Source: Fen-999 sp035505955
Lineage (GTDB): Bacteria > Pseudomonadota > Gammaproteobacteria > Burkholderiales > Rhodocyclaceae
Direction: 5' to 3'
NCBI GenBank assembly: GCA_035505955.1
Contig: DATJQH010000058.1
Span: 1-20,774 of the forward strand
DNA length: 20,774 bases
Of the stretch, positions 1-7,607 are shown one piece after another. The position numbers and the translations under genes are program-made. The notes beneath the pieces were generated by a model. That model worked only from the letters and a program-made list of their open reading frames with translations. It did not search any database and had not been told where the DNA came from. How positions within the stretch are numbered: the first letter of the stretch is position 1; each line of letters starts with the position of its first letter.

Positions 1-1
1 C

Positions 2-832
2 GGTGTGCTCGACAACGTCCAGACGTCCGAGATCAAACAGCTCGTCGATGCCGGCAACGCCGGCTTTGGCGCACATGACCTGTTGCTCGTCGGCGAGGCG
101 TCGGCCAACGACACGGCTGCGCTGGTGACGGCGTACCTGAACCAGTACGTCCTCGCCACGGATCCCACCGCCTTCACGGCGCTGGTGGCGTCGCTATTGG
201 ACTCGACCACCGTGGCCAACAACCCCGATCCGGCGACGCTGGGGACTTTGTACATGAATGCGCTGGCGGACAAGCTGATGGCCGCCGTGGTGACAAACGC
301 GCTTGCCAAGGGAGCCACACGCGTTGCGATCCTCAATACGCTTGACATCACCCAGACGCCGAAACTGAAAGCCGCATTGGCCAGCATCGCCGCGGCCTCG
401 AGCCAGGCGAACGCGGACCAGGTGCAGGCGCTGATCCGGTCGTGGATCGGGGCGTACAACGACCAACTCGATGCAGACGTCGTTCCCTATGCCGCCAACG
501 TTGCCGTGGTGAATTTCTACACCGCCTTCAACGCCGACCTCAACAATCCGACGGCCAACGGGCTGACGAATACAACGGCGACCGTCTGCGACGAAATCCA
601 CACCAACGGCACGGCGGCGGGTACAACCTCGCTGTCCGATTCCGGCGTCGTGCGTGAGTGCACCGATGCCGCCGCGACCGCGCATGCCGCACCGACGCCG
701 CCCGCCAGCGACGGCACCGCCAACTGGTGGAAGAGCTTCCTGTTCGCCGACAACTTCCACCCGACACCGCACGGGCATGACCTGCTGACGGCGATCGTCG
801 AGACGCGCCTGCGCGCGGTTGGCTGGATGTAG
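2..832 (+). CDS. SGNH/GDSL-family hydrolase, C-terminal part (5' truncated)
   Basis: The reading frame is open from the window edge (codon at 2-4) to the TAG at 830-832, so the true start lies upstream; the GTG at position 5 is internal. Near the C-terminus is the motif DNFHPTPHGH, which fits block V of SGNH/GDSL esterases, where Asp and His complete the Ser-Asp-His triad. Near the start, VGEASANDTAA resembles block III, whose Asn forms part of the oxyanion hole. The block I GDS serine must be outside the window. The part seen is Ala/Asn/Thr-rich, as in exported esterases. The family hydrolyses ester bonds of lipids or acylated carbohydrates; the substrate cannot be told from this fragment. 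A secreted or autotransported esterase is possible, but the N-terminus is missing. Confidence 0.75.
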   Translation, partial: GVLDNVQTSEIKQLVDAGNAGFGAHDLLLVGEASANDTAALVTAYLNQYVLATDPTAFTALVASLLDSTTVANNPDPATLGTLYMNALADKLMAAVVTNALAKGATRVAILNTLDITQTPKLKAALASIAAASSQANADQVQALIRSWIGAYNDQLDADVVPYAANVAVVNFYTAFNADLNNPTANGLTNTTATVCDEIHTNGTAAGTTSLSDSGVVRECTDAAATAHAAPTPPASDGTANWWKSFLFADNFHPTPHGHDLLTAIVETRLRAVGWM

Positions 833-849
833 TCGCGGCCGCTCCGAAC

Positions 850-880
850 GCGTGGCGCGCCGAGGCACGGCGTACCACGC
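850..880. repeat. Inverted repeat overlapping repeat copy 1
   Basis: GCGTGG (850-855) pairs with CCACGC (875-880) around a 19-nt loop. It lies just after the SGNH hydrolase stop and overlaps the start of the 27-bp dispersed repeat. No T-run follows, so a Rho-independent terminator is not supported. Confidence 0.35.
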
Positions 881-894
881 GGGCTGACTTTGGC
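868..894 (+). repeat. 27-bp dispersed repeat, copy 1 (intergenic)
   Basis: The sequence is CGGCGTACCACGCG followed by GGCTGACTTTGGC. It matches copy 4 in queE at 23 of 27 positions and copy 2 in ruvA at 23 of 27. This is the only copy outside a gene. Read on the minus strand it would encode AKVSPRGTP, almost the same peptide that copies 2 and 3 add to RuvA and the HerA-like protein. It sits among several hairpins (850-950). Confidence 0.75.
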
Positions 895-912
895 CCGGGC
901 GGCAAGCCCGCG
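878..912. repeat. 7-bp stem hairpin around repeat copy 1
   Basis: CGCGGGC (878-884) is perfectly complementary to GCCCGCG (906-912), with a 21-nt loop holding the CTGACTTT core of the dispersed repeat. A smaller alternative, CGGGC/GCCCG (896-900 with 906-910), competes with it. No T-tract follows. It could act as an mRNA 3' stabiliser for the hydrolase or be part of a REP-like element. Confidence 0.4.
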
Positions 913-933
913 CGCCCTAGCCCATGGCCATGA

Positions 934-950
934 CGCGGGAATGGCCCGCG
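934..950. repeat. 6-bp stem hairpin (CGCGGG/CCCGCG)
   Basis: A perfect 6-bp stem, 934-939 with 945-950, closes a 5-nt AATGG loop. It is the second strong hairpin within 40 bases of repeat copy 1. There is no poly-T tail, so it is not a classical terminator. Confidence 0.35.
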
Positions 951-1060
951 ATGTGGCGCCGGGCAGCCGTTCGGCGCGGGCCGACACCAACCGCGGCCCC
1001 CTCGTCGTGAACCAAATGCTCCGGCGGCACTCCAACAAGCATTCGCTTTAGGAAAATGTC

Positions 1061-1126
1061 ATGTCGCGCACGGGGATACTGCCGCGGGGCGGGCAACTGT
1101 GCCGTTCGCCGGGGCGAGGCACTTGA
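1061..1126 (+). CDS. Possible 21-codon leader ORF ahead of the efflux operon
   Basis: ATG at 1061 follows an AGGA ribosome-site-like stretch (about 1050-1053) and opens a 21-residue frame, MSRTGILPRGGQLCRSPGRGT, ending in the TGA at 1124-1126. That stop overlaps the proposed TTG start of the outer-membrane factor (1123-1125) as TTGA, the same 4-nt overlap used at many junctions in this window. This would couple translation of the weak TTG start to the leader. No function is recognised for the peptide. It may be chance, since short open frames are common in GC-rich DNA. Confidence 0.3.
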   Translation: MSRTGILPRGGQLCRSPGRGT

Positions 1127-2622
1127 AGCGGCGCACGTCGCGGCGGCTGGCGCTGGCCGTGCTGGGCGCGGCGCTTGCGGGTTGCGCCGTCGGCCCGGAC
1201 TTCCGCCGACCCGACGCGCCGGCCAACACGTCCTACACGCCCGAGCCGATGCCGGCGGCGACCGCGTCGTCACCGGGTCGCGAAGGCGCCAGCCAGCGTT
1301 TCGAGGCTGGCAAGGACATTCCCGACCAGTGGTGGGCGCTGTTCCATTCGCCGGCACTTGACGAGTTGATCCGCGATGCATTGGCGAAGAGTCCGACGCT
1401 GGGCGCGGCGCAGGCGGCGCTGCGCCAGGCGCGCGAGAACCTCACGGCCGAGCGGGGCCAGTTGTTCCCGAGTATCGACGCACAACTCGCCGGTGCCAGG
1501 GAGCGGGTCTCGGGTGCGACCGTCGGCGTGCCCGGCACCAACCCGGAACTCACGGTCATCAACGCGACGCTGAACGCGAGCTACAACCTGGACGTGTTCG
1601 GCGGCGCGCGCCGTCGGATCGAAGGCGCCGCATCACAGGTCGACTTTGCCCGTTTCGAACTCGAGGCCACCTACCTGACCTTGACCTCGAGCATCGTCGC
1701 CACGGCGATCCGGGATGCCTCGTTGCGCGCGCAACTGGATGCGACCCGCGAGATTCTCGCGGCGGAGGAGGGCGAACTGGCCGTCGTCGAGCGGCAACAT
1801 GAGCTTGGTGCAGTTTCGCGCATCGGCCTCCTGAGCCAGCAGACGCAGGTCGCGGCGACGCGCGCGACCCTGCCGGCGCTCGAGAAGGCGCGCGCACAAA
1901 CGCGCCACCAGCTGGCGATCCTGGCCGGGCGCGCACCCAGCGATCCGGACCTGCCGGAGTTCTCGCTGGACCAACTGACACTCCCTGACGAGCTCCCGCT
2001 GTCGCTGCCGTCGAGCCTCGCGCGACAGCGCCCGGACATCCTCGCCGCCGAAGCCACGCTGCATCAGGCCAGTGCGCAGATTGGTGTCGCCACGGCGGCG
2101 CTGTACCCGCAGGTGGCGCTGACGGCGCAACTGGGCCGATCGGCGGGCAGCTGGTCGGCCCTGAGGAGCCCGGACAACACCATTTGGAGCCTCATGGCGG
2201 GCATCGTGCAGCCGATCTTCCACGGTGGCCAGTTGACGGCGCAGCGACGCGCGGCGCTCGCGGCCTACGACCAGGCGGCGCACCAATACCGCCAGACCGT
2301 GCTGCTGGCGTTCGCCAACGTCGCGGACGCGTTGCGGGCGCTCGATACCGACGCCACCGCGCTGGCCGCCATCAGCGACACCGACGTGTTTGCAAGGAAG
2401 ACGCTGGACCTGACGGCGGCCCAGTACCGGCTCGGAGCCGTGAGCTATCTGGCGCTGCTCGACGCCCAGCGCCAGTACCGGCTGGCCCACATCAACCTGG
2501 TGCAGGCGCAGGCCGACCGGCTCGCCGACACGGTGGACCTGTTCCAGGCCCTGGGCGGCGGCTGGTGGAATCGCACCGAACCCGTCGCCGAGGTGCCCGC
2601 GGAGCGGGGCGTCTCGGACTAG
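1123..2622 (+). CDS. RND efflux outer-membrane factor lipoprotein (NodT/OprM-like)
   Basis: This is the outer-membrane channel of a tripartite RND efflux system, an OprM/NodT-type factor that forms a trimeric barrel plus periplasmic alpha-helical tunnel. From TTG 1123 (499 aa) the protein opens with a basic n-region, a hydrophobic stretch and lipobox LAGC (Cys 21), so it should be lipidated in the outer membrane. CAVGPDFRRP right after the Cys is typical of the family. Two repeats of the OEP fold follow; the second includes RRPDILAAEATL-like (here RQRPDILAAEATL) and LLDAQRQYRLA motifs, both characteristic. A GTG at 1099 would give 8 more residues, but TTG has GGGGCGAGG just upstream and yields a clean signal peptide. 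It lies 33 nt upstream of the fusion-protein gene, so the three pump genes form one transcription unit. The substrate is unknown. Confidence 0.92.
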   Translation: MKRRTSRRLALAVLGAALAGCAVGPDFRRPDAPANTSYTPEPMPAATASSPGREGASQRFEAGKDIPDQWWALFHSPALDELIRDALAKSPTLGAAQAALRQARENLTAERGQLFPSIDAQLAGARERVSGATVGVPGTNPELTVINATLNASYNLDVFGGARRRIEGAASQVDFARFELEATYLTLTSSIVATAIRDASLRAQLDATREILAAEEGELAVVERQHELGAVSRIGLLSQQTQVAATRATLPALEKARAQTRHQLAILAGRAPSDPDLPEFSLDQLTLPDELPLSLPSSLARQRPDILAAEATLHQASAQIGVATAALYPQVALTAQLGRSAGSWSALRSPDNTIWSLMAGIVQPIFHGGQLTAQRRAALAAYDQAAHQYRQTVLLAFANVADALRALDTDATALAAISDTDVFARKTLDLTAAQYRLGAVSYLALLDAQRQYRLAHINLVQAQADRLADTVDLFQALGGGWWNRTEPVAEVPAERGVSD

Positions 2623-2655
2623 CGCCGTGCTTCTCTGGATTTCGAGGGGAATGAT

Positions 2656-3804
2656 ATGACCAAGCGCATGGTGATCATGGTGGTCGGAGTGCTGGTGCTC
2701 GTGGGAGCGATTGCCGCGGCCAAGGCCCTGGCGATCATGAAGCTCATCAAGGAGTCGCAGCAGCCGCAGCCGCCCGCCGTGGTCACGGCCATGAAGGCGG
2801 AGATGCAGGAGTGGCAGCCCCAATTGACCGGCGTCGGCAGCCTGCGCGCTGTGCGCGGGGTCGACGTGACGACGGAAATTGCCGGCCTGGTGCGCAGCCT
2901 GCACTTCAAGTCCGGCGACGATGTGGGGGTCGGCACGCTGCTGGTACAGCTCAATGCCGATGCCGATCGCGCCCAGCTCGACGTCCTCAAGGCCGCCGCC
3001 GACCTCGCGCGCACCACGCTTGCGCGCGATCGGGCACAACTGGCGGTGGAGGCAATATCACAAGCCCAGGTCGACACGGATATCGCCGACCTCAACGGCA
3101 AGGAGGCGCAGGTGGCCGGCCAGCAGGCCATCATCGACAAGAAGAACATCCGGGCGCCGTTTGCCGGCCGGCTGGGCATCACGGTGGTCAACCCCGGCCA
3201 GTACCTCAACGCGGGCGACAAGATCGTGACCCTGCAGACCATAGACCCGATCTACATCGACTTCTACCTGCCGCAGCAGCAGATCGGCGAGGCGGCGATC
3301 GGCCAGAAGGTCACGGTGCTGAGCGACACCTATGCGGGCCAGACCTTCACCGGCAAGATCACCGCGATCGATCCGAAGGTCGACACCAGCACGCGCAACG
3401 TCCAGGTCGAGGCCACGATCAAGAACGACAAGAAGCTGCTCCTGCCGGGCATGTTCGGCCGCGCCGCCGTCGACTCGGGCGCCAAGCAGCGCAATCTGAC
3501 CTTGCCGCAGACCGCCATCACCTACAACCCCTACGGGGCCACCGTGTTCGTCGCGGTGCCGCCGACGCGGGAAGAGGACAAGGCCCGGCGCGACGACCAG
3601 GGCAAGCCGCTGCTGCAGGCGCAGCAGGTATTCGTGACGACGGGGGCGACGCGCGGCGACCAGGTGGCGATCGTGAAAGGGCTGGACGAAGGCGCGCTGG
3701 TGGTCACGAGCGGCCAAATGAAGCTCAAGAACGGCGTCCTGCTGCGCGTCGATAACGCGCATGCGCCGGCGAACGATGCCAACCCGGCGCCGCAGGAACA
3801 CTAG
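2656..3804 (+). CDS. RND efflux periplasmic adaptor (membrane fusion protein)
   Basis: This adaptor (382 aa) bridges the inner-membrane pump and the outer-membrane channel. Residues about 4-25 form one hydrophobic segment that anchors or exports the protein. The barrel-sandwich (lipoyl-like) half-motifs appear as EIAGLVRSLHFKSGDDV (about 75-91) and IRAPFAGRLGI (about 169-179). They flank a short alpha-hairpin rich in Ala, Gln and Asp. A beta-barrel segment follows (DPIYIDFYLPQQQIGEA, then FTGKITAIDPKVDTSTRNV) and then LLPGMFGRA and a membrane-proximal domain. This arrangement is typical of MexH/MdtA-like adaptors. The start is ATG 2656 behind GAGGGG at a good distance. The pump ATG comes 5 nt after the stop, so the genes are almost certainly co-transcribed. 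A specific name such as MexH cannot be assigned from sequence alone. Confidence 0.92.
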   Translation: MTKRMVIMVVGVLVLVGAIAAAKALAIMKLIKESQQPQPPAVVTAMKAEMQEWQPQLTGVGSLRAVRGVDVTTEIAGLVRSLHFKSGDDVGVGTLLVQLNADADRAQLDVLKAAADLARTTLARDRAQLAVEAISQAQVDTDIADLNGKEAQVAGQQAIIDKKNIRAPFAGRLGITVVNPGQYLNAGDKIVTLQTIDPIYIDFYLPQQQIGEAAIGQKVTVLSDTYAGQTFTGKITAIDPKVDTSTRNVQVEATIKNDKKLLLPGMFGRAAVDSGAKQRNLTLPQTAITYNPYGATVFVAVPPTREEDKARRDDQGKPLLQAQQVFVTTGATRGDQVAIVKGLDEGALVVTSGQMKLKNGVLLRVDNAHAPANDANPAPQEH

Positions 3805-3809
3805 CCGCC

Positions 3810-6800
3810 ATGAAGTTCACCGACATCTTCATCCATCGCCCGGTCCTGGCCGTCGTGGTCAGCCTGTTCGTCCTCGTGCTGGGCCTGCGTTCGGTGGGCA
3901 GCCTGCCGGTGAACCAGTACCCGCATACGGAGAACGCGGTCGTCACGGTCTCGACGGCCTACTACGGTGCCGATGCGGCGACCGTGGCCGGCTTCATCAC
4001 GCAGCCGCTGGAGGCGGCGATCGCCCAGGCGCAGGGCATCGACTACCTGTCTTCGTCGAGCGTGACGGGCGTATCCACCATCACCGCGACCCTGCGCCTC
4101 AATTACGATTCGAGCCGCGCGCTCACCGAGATCAACACGCAGGTGAACTCCGTGCGCAACCAGTTGCCGCCGCAGGCCCAGCAACCTGTGCTGACGGTGC
4201 AGGTCGGCCAGACGACGGATGCGATGTACATGGGCTTCTACAGCGACGTGCTGCCGACCAACAACGTTACCGACTACCTGGTGCGCATCGTGAAGCCGAA
4301 GCTCGACGCCATCGAAGGCGTGCAGACCGCCGAAATCCTCGGCGCGCGCCAATTCGCGCTGCGCGCGTGGCTCGATGCTGCCAAGCTTGCCGCCTACAAC
4401 GTGACGGCGCAGGACGTGTTCACCGCCCTGGGCAACAACAACTACCTCGCCGCGGTGGGCACCAGCAAGGGCCAGATGGTCACCGTGGACCTGACCGCGG
4501 GCACCGACTTGCACACCGTGCAGGACTTCCGCCAGCTCGTGGTCAAGCGCAACGGCGATGCGCTGGTGCGTCTGGAAGACGTCGCCGAGGTCACCCTGGG
4601 CGCCGAGAATTACGACCTCAACGTGGCGTTCAGCGGCAAGCGCTCGGTGTTCATCGGCATCAAGGTGGCGCCGAAGGCGAACATCCTGAATGTGGCCGCG
4701 CGCGTGCGCCGGGCGTTCCCGGACCTCCAGGCGCAATTGCCGACCGGCGTCACGGGCCAGATCGTGTACGACTCGACGGAGTTCATCAACACGTCGATCG
4801 TCGAGGTCGTGAAGACGCTCGCCGAGACGCTGGCCATCGTCACCGTCGTCATCTATCTCTTCCTCGGCACCGTGCGTGCCGTGATCGTACCGGTGATCGC
4901 CATACCCCTGTCGTTGATCGGCACGTTCTTCGTCATGCTGGTGCTGGGCTATTCGATCAACCTGCTGTCGCTCCTGGCGCTCGTGCTCGCCATCGGACTC
5001 GTGGTCGACGACGCCATCATCGTCGTCGAGAACGTCGACCGCCACATGAACGAGGAGAAGAAGTCGCCGCTCGATGCCGCCCTGGTCGCGGCGCGGCAAC
5101 TGGCGGCGCCCATCGTGGCCATGACGGCGGTCCTGATCGCCGTCTATGCGCCGATCGGTTTCCAGGGCGGCCTGACGGGTGCGTTGTTCACCGAATTCGC
5201 GTTCTCCCTGGCCGGCGCCGTGACGGTATCGGGCATCGTTGCGCTGACGCTGTCGCCGATGATGTGCTCGCGATCCTTCAGGGCAAACCAGGACAGCGGC
5301 CGCTTCGCCCATTTCATCGGCCAGAGCTTCGAGCGGCTTCGCCATGCTTACCAGCGGTCGCTGGCCAGTCTTCTCGACACTTGGCCGGTGCTGGTAGCCA
5401 TGGCAGCGCTGCTGTTCCTGGCGCTGATCGCCGCCTATCTGACAGCCAAGTCGGAACTGGCACCCGAGGAGGATCAGGGCATTGTGCTCGGGCACATCCA
5501 GGGCCCGCCGAGCGCAACGGCGCAGCAGATGGAAATGTTTGCCGAACAGATGTACGCCATCGCTGCCGACGAGCCCGAGTACAAGCAGATGTTCCAGGTC
5601 ACGGGCGTGCCGACCCTGAACCAGGGCATCGGCGGCGTGCTGTTCAAGCCGTGGTCCGAGCGCGACCGCAACGCCCACCAATTGCAACTCGACCTGCAGA
5701 CGAAATGGAACGCCATTGCCGGCGCCCAGATCGGCGCCTTCCAGTTTCCGCCGTTGCCTGGCGCGCAGGGCTTGCCGGTGCAGTTCGTGATCACGACCAC
5801 CGAGCCCTTCCAGAATCTCTACGAAGTTGCCCAGAAGGTGCTCGCCAAGGCCAACGAGGCCCACGCCTTCTACTTCTCGGACGTCGACCTGAAGCTCGAC
5901 AAGCCGCAGGCCACCGTCGTCGTCGATCGCGACAAGGTCGCGGCGCTCGGCCTGACCCAGCAGGACGTCGGCGCGGCGCTCGGCGCGGCGCTCGGCGGCG
6001 GCTACGTTAACTACTTCTCGATCGCCGGGCGGTCGTACAAGGTGATTCCGCAAGTGCTCCAGGTCGACCGGCTCAACCCCGAGCAGGTGCTGGATTACTA
6101 CATTCACACCCCCGGCGGCGCCGTCATTCCGGCCAGCACCGTGGCCAGCATCAAGTACTCGATCGTGCCGGAATCAATCAGCCGCTTCCAGCAGCTCAAC
6201 TCGGCCACCATCAGCGGCGTCAGCGGCATGTCGCAAGGCGACATCCTGGCCTTCCTGAAGCAGGCAACCGCAGAGGTTGCGCCATCGGGGTACAGCGTCG
6301 ATTACGCCGGGCAGTCGCGCCAATTCATCCAGGAGTCGGGCGGCTTCGCGGTCACGCTGCTATTTGCCGTCATCATCGTCTTCCTGACGCTGGCGGCGCT
6401 CTTCGAGAGCTTCCGCGATCCCGTCGTGATTTTGATAACGGTGCCCCTGGCGCTGTTTGGCGCCCTGGTCTTCATCACGCTCGGCTTCGCTTCGCTCAAC
6501 ATCTATACGGAGGTGGGGCTCGTGACCCTGATGGGCCTCATCAGCAAGCATGGCATCCTGATCGTCCAGTTCGCCAACGAGTTGCAGCGCGAGGGGCGCA
6601 GCAAGCGCCAGGCGATCGAGGAAGCCGCAGGCGTCCGCCTGCGGCCGATCCTGATGACGACTGCGGCGATGGTCCTTGGTGTGCTGCCATTGGTCATCGC
6701 GTCGGGTGCCGGTGCCGCGGGCCGGCATGCAATGGGTCTTGTCATCTTTACCGGGCTTTCGATCGGCACCTTGTTCACCTTGTTCGTCGTGCCGGCGATG

Positions 6801-6872
6801 TATCTCTTCGTTGCCAAGGACCATCGCGCCGACGTGGCCGCCATGGCCGCGCCGGCAGCGCCGACTCTGTGA
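3810..6872 (+). CDS. RND multidrug efflux permease (HAE1 family)
   Basis: This inner-membrane proton/drug antiporter has 1020 aa, a normal length for HAE1 pumps of the AcrB/MexI/MdtB type. It begins MKFTDIFIHRP with the first membrane helix directly after. Two large periplasmic loops follow helices 1 and 7. The proton-relay residues are present: Asp400-Asp401 in helix 4 (GLVVDDAIIVVENV) and Lys913 in helix 10 (GLISKHGILIVQFAN). The C-terminal motif GVRLRPILMTTAAMVLGVLPL is also typical. Retention of the acidic pair argues for drug or hydrophobic-compound export. It overlaps large antisense frames that I regard as codon-bias shadows. No TetR- or LysR-type regulator lies beside the operon in this window, so local control cannot be read. 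Substrate range is unknown. Confidence 0.95.
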   Translation: MKFTDIFIHRPVLAVVVSLFVLVLGLRSVGSLPVNQYPHTENAVVTVSTAYYGADAATVAGFITQPLEAAIAQAQGIDYLSSSSVTGVSTITATLRLNYDSSRALTEINTQVNSVRNQLPPQAQQPVLTVQVGQTTDAMYMGFYSDVLPTNNVTDYLVRIVKPKLDAIEGVQTAEILGARQFALRAWLDAAKLAAYNVTAQDVFTALGNNNYLAAVGTSKGQMVTVDLTAGTDLHTVQDFRQLVVKRNGDALVRLEDVAEVTLGAENYDLNVAFSGKRSVFIGIKVAPKANILNVAARVRRAFPDLQAQLPTGVTGQIVYDSTEFINTSIVEVVKTLAETLAIVTVVIYLFLGTVRAVIVPVIAIPLSLIGTFFVMLVLGYSINLLSLLALVLAIGLVVDDAIIVVENVDRHMNEEKKSPLDAALVAARQLAAPIVAMTAVLIAVYAPIGFQGGLTGALFTEFAFSLAGAVTVSGIVALTLSPMMCSRSFRANQDSGRFAHFIGQSFERLRHAYQRSLASLLDTWPVLVAMAALLFLALIAAYLTAKSELAPEEDQGIVLGHIQGPPSATAQQMEMFAEQMYAIAADEPEYKQMFQVTGVPTLNQGIGGVLFKPWSERDRNAHQLQLDLQTKWNAIAGAQIGAFQFPPLPGAQGLPVQFVITTTEPFQNLYEVAQKVLAKANEAHAFYFSDVDLKLDKPQATVVVDRDKVAALGLTQQDVGAALGAALGGGYVNYFSIAGRSYKVIPQVLQVDRLNPEQVLDYYIHTPGGAVIPASTVASIKYSIVPESISRFQQLNSATISGVSGMSQGDILAFLKQATAEVAPSGYSVDYAGQSRQFIQESGGFAVTLLFAVIIVFLTLAALFESFRDPVVILITVPLALFGALVFITLGFASLNIYTEVGLVTLMGLISKHGILIVQFANELQREGRSKRQAIEEAAGVRLRPILMTTAAMVLGVLPLVIASGAGAAGRHAMGLVIFTGLSIGTLFTLFVVPAMYLFVAKDHRADVAAMAAPAAPTL

Positions 6873-6908
6873 CGCGGCCACGCTGCAGCACGGCATGCCG
6901 GAAGGGTG

Positions 6909-7607
6909 CTAGCGCCCGCGCTGGCCGGGCCAGATGATCTTGTGCAGCTGCAGTTGCAGGCGCACGGTCAGGCCGTCGCGCAGGATCCAGTCGGCGAGTT
7001 GCGCGGGGTCGAGCAGGCCCGGTACCGGAGAAAACAGTACCGGGCAGCGTTCGGTCAGACGGCGTTCCACGACGGCTGACTTTGCCCACACGTAGTCGGC
7101 TTCGCTGGCGAGGACCACCTTCAGTTCGTCGCTGCGGGTCAGGTGGTCGAGGTTGGCCCAGAGGTTCCTGTCGGCCTCGCCCGAGTCGGGTGCCTTGAGG
7201 TCCATGATGCAGGAGACGCGCTCGTCGACCTCGGCGATGTCGAGTGCGCCGCTCGTCTCCAGCGACACCGAACAACCCGCGTCGCACAGGGCCGTCAGCA
7301 GCGGGAAGCAGACCTTCTGCGCCAGCGGTTCACCGCCAGTGACGCAAACCGTGGTGCACCCGAATGCCTCGACGCGCGCCATCACGTCGGCGAGCGTCAT
7401 CGCTTCGCCGCCGGTGAAGGCGTATTCCGTGTCGCACCAGACGCAACGCAGCGGGCAGCCCGTGAGGCGCACGAACGTGGTCGGCAGGCCAGCGCGGGTC
7501 GATTCGCCCTGGATCGAGTGGAAGATCTCGCTGACGCGCAGTTTGGCGTCGCGGCGCACGGACTCCCCGGCCCCCGGGTCGGGAGCCGGGGCATGGGGTG
7601 CGTTCAC
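6909..7607 (-). CDS. queE: 7-carboxy-7-deazaguanine synthase
   Basis: QueE is a radical-SAM enzyme that converts 6-carboxy-tetrahydropterin to 7-carboxy-7-deazaguanine, an early step to queuosine-modified tRNA. From GTG 7607 the protein has 232 aa. The substrate-binding start IFHSIQGES (about 28-36) is followed by the iron-sulfur cluster motif CPLRCVWC (Cys51, Cys55, Cys58; CX3CX2C), then the SAM-binding CVTGGEPL. The C-terminal VRLQLQLHKIIW matches the family end. A longer frame is open to 7769, but the GTG overlaps the cpoB stop as GTGA and gives the expected length. It is the last gene of the minus-strand run and ends 36 nt from the convergent pump gene. It contains copy 4 of the dispersed repeat (7060-7086). 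The usual partner queC is not in the window. Confidence 0.93.
   Translation of the reverse strand: MNAPHAPAPDPGAGESVRRDAKLRVSEIFHSIQGESTRAGLPTTFVRLTGCPLRCVWCDTEYAFTGGEAMTLADVMARVEAFGCTTVCVTGGEPLAQKVCFPLLTALCDAGCSVSLETSGALDIAEVDERVSCIMDLKAPDSGEADRNLWANLDHLTRSDELKVVLASEADYVWAKSAVVERRLTERCPVLFSPVPGLLDPAQLADWILRDGLTVRLQLQLHKIIWPGQRGR
7060..7086 (+). repeat. 27-bp dispersed repeat, copy 4 (inside queE)
   Basis: CGGCGTTCCACGAC followed by GGCTGACTTTGCC matches copy 1 at 23 of 27 bases. It lies within queE (minus strand) but is read in a different frame from copies 2 and 3: queE uses it as AKSAVVERR rather than KVSPGGTP. The surrounding QueE protein has about normal length, so this copy is either an old substitution-type variant or a chance match. 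It is the least certain of the four. Confidence 0.5.

Noticed and set aside
1015..1043. AATGCT/AGCATT inverted repeat upstream of the efflux operon as an operator
   Set aside because: A 6-bp stem with an 18-nt loop is weak, and no regulator is nearby to support it.
1636..1650. GACTTTGCCC resembling the 3' half of the dispersed repeat (also near 10418)
   Set aside because: Only about 10 bases match and the 5' half is absent, so it is within chance expectation.
1633..3039. 468-codon minus-strand frame across the channel and adaptor genes
   Set aside because: Low-complexity His/Arg/Gln composition and complete overlap with two clear genes; a codon-bias shadow.
3801..6107. 768-codon minus-strand open frame antisense to the RND pump
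   Set aside because: Product is His/Arg/Asp-rich with no domain signal. Long antisense frames are expected opposite GC-rich genes, and the plus-strand pump is unmistakable.
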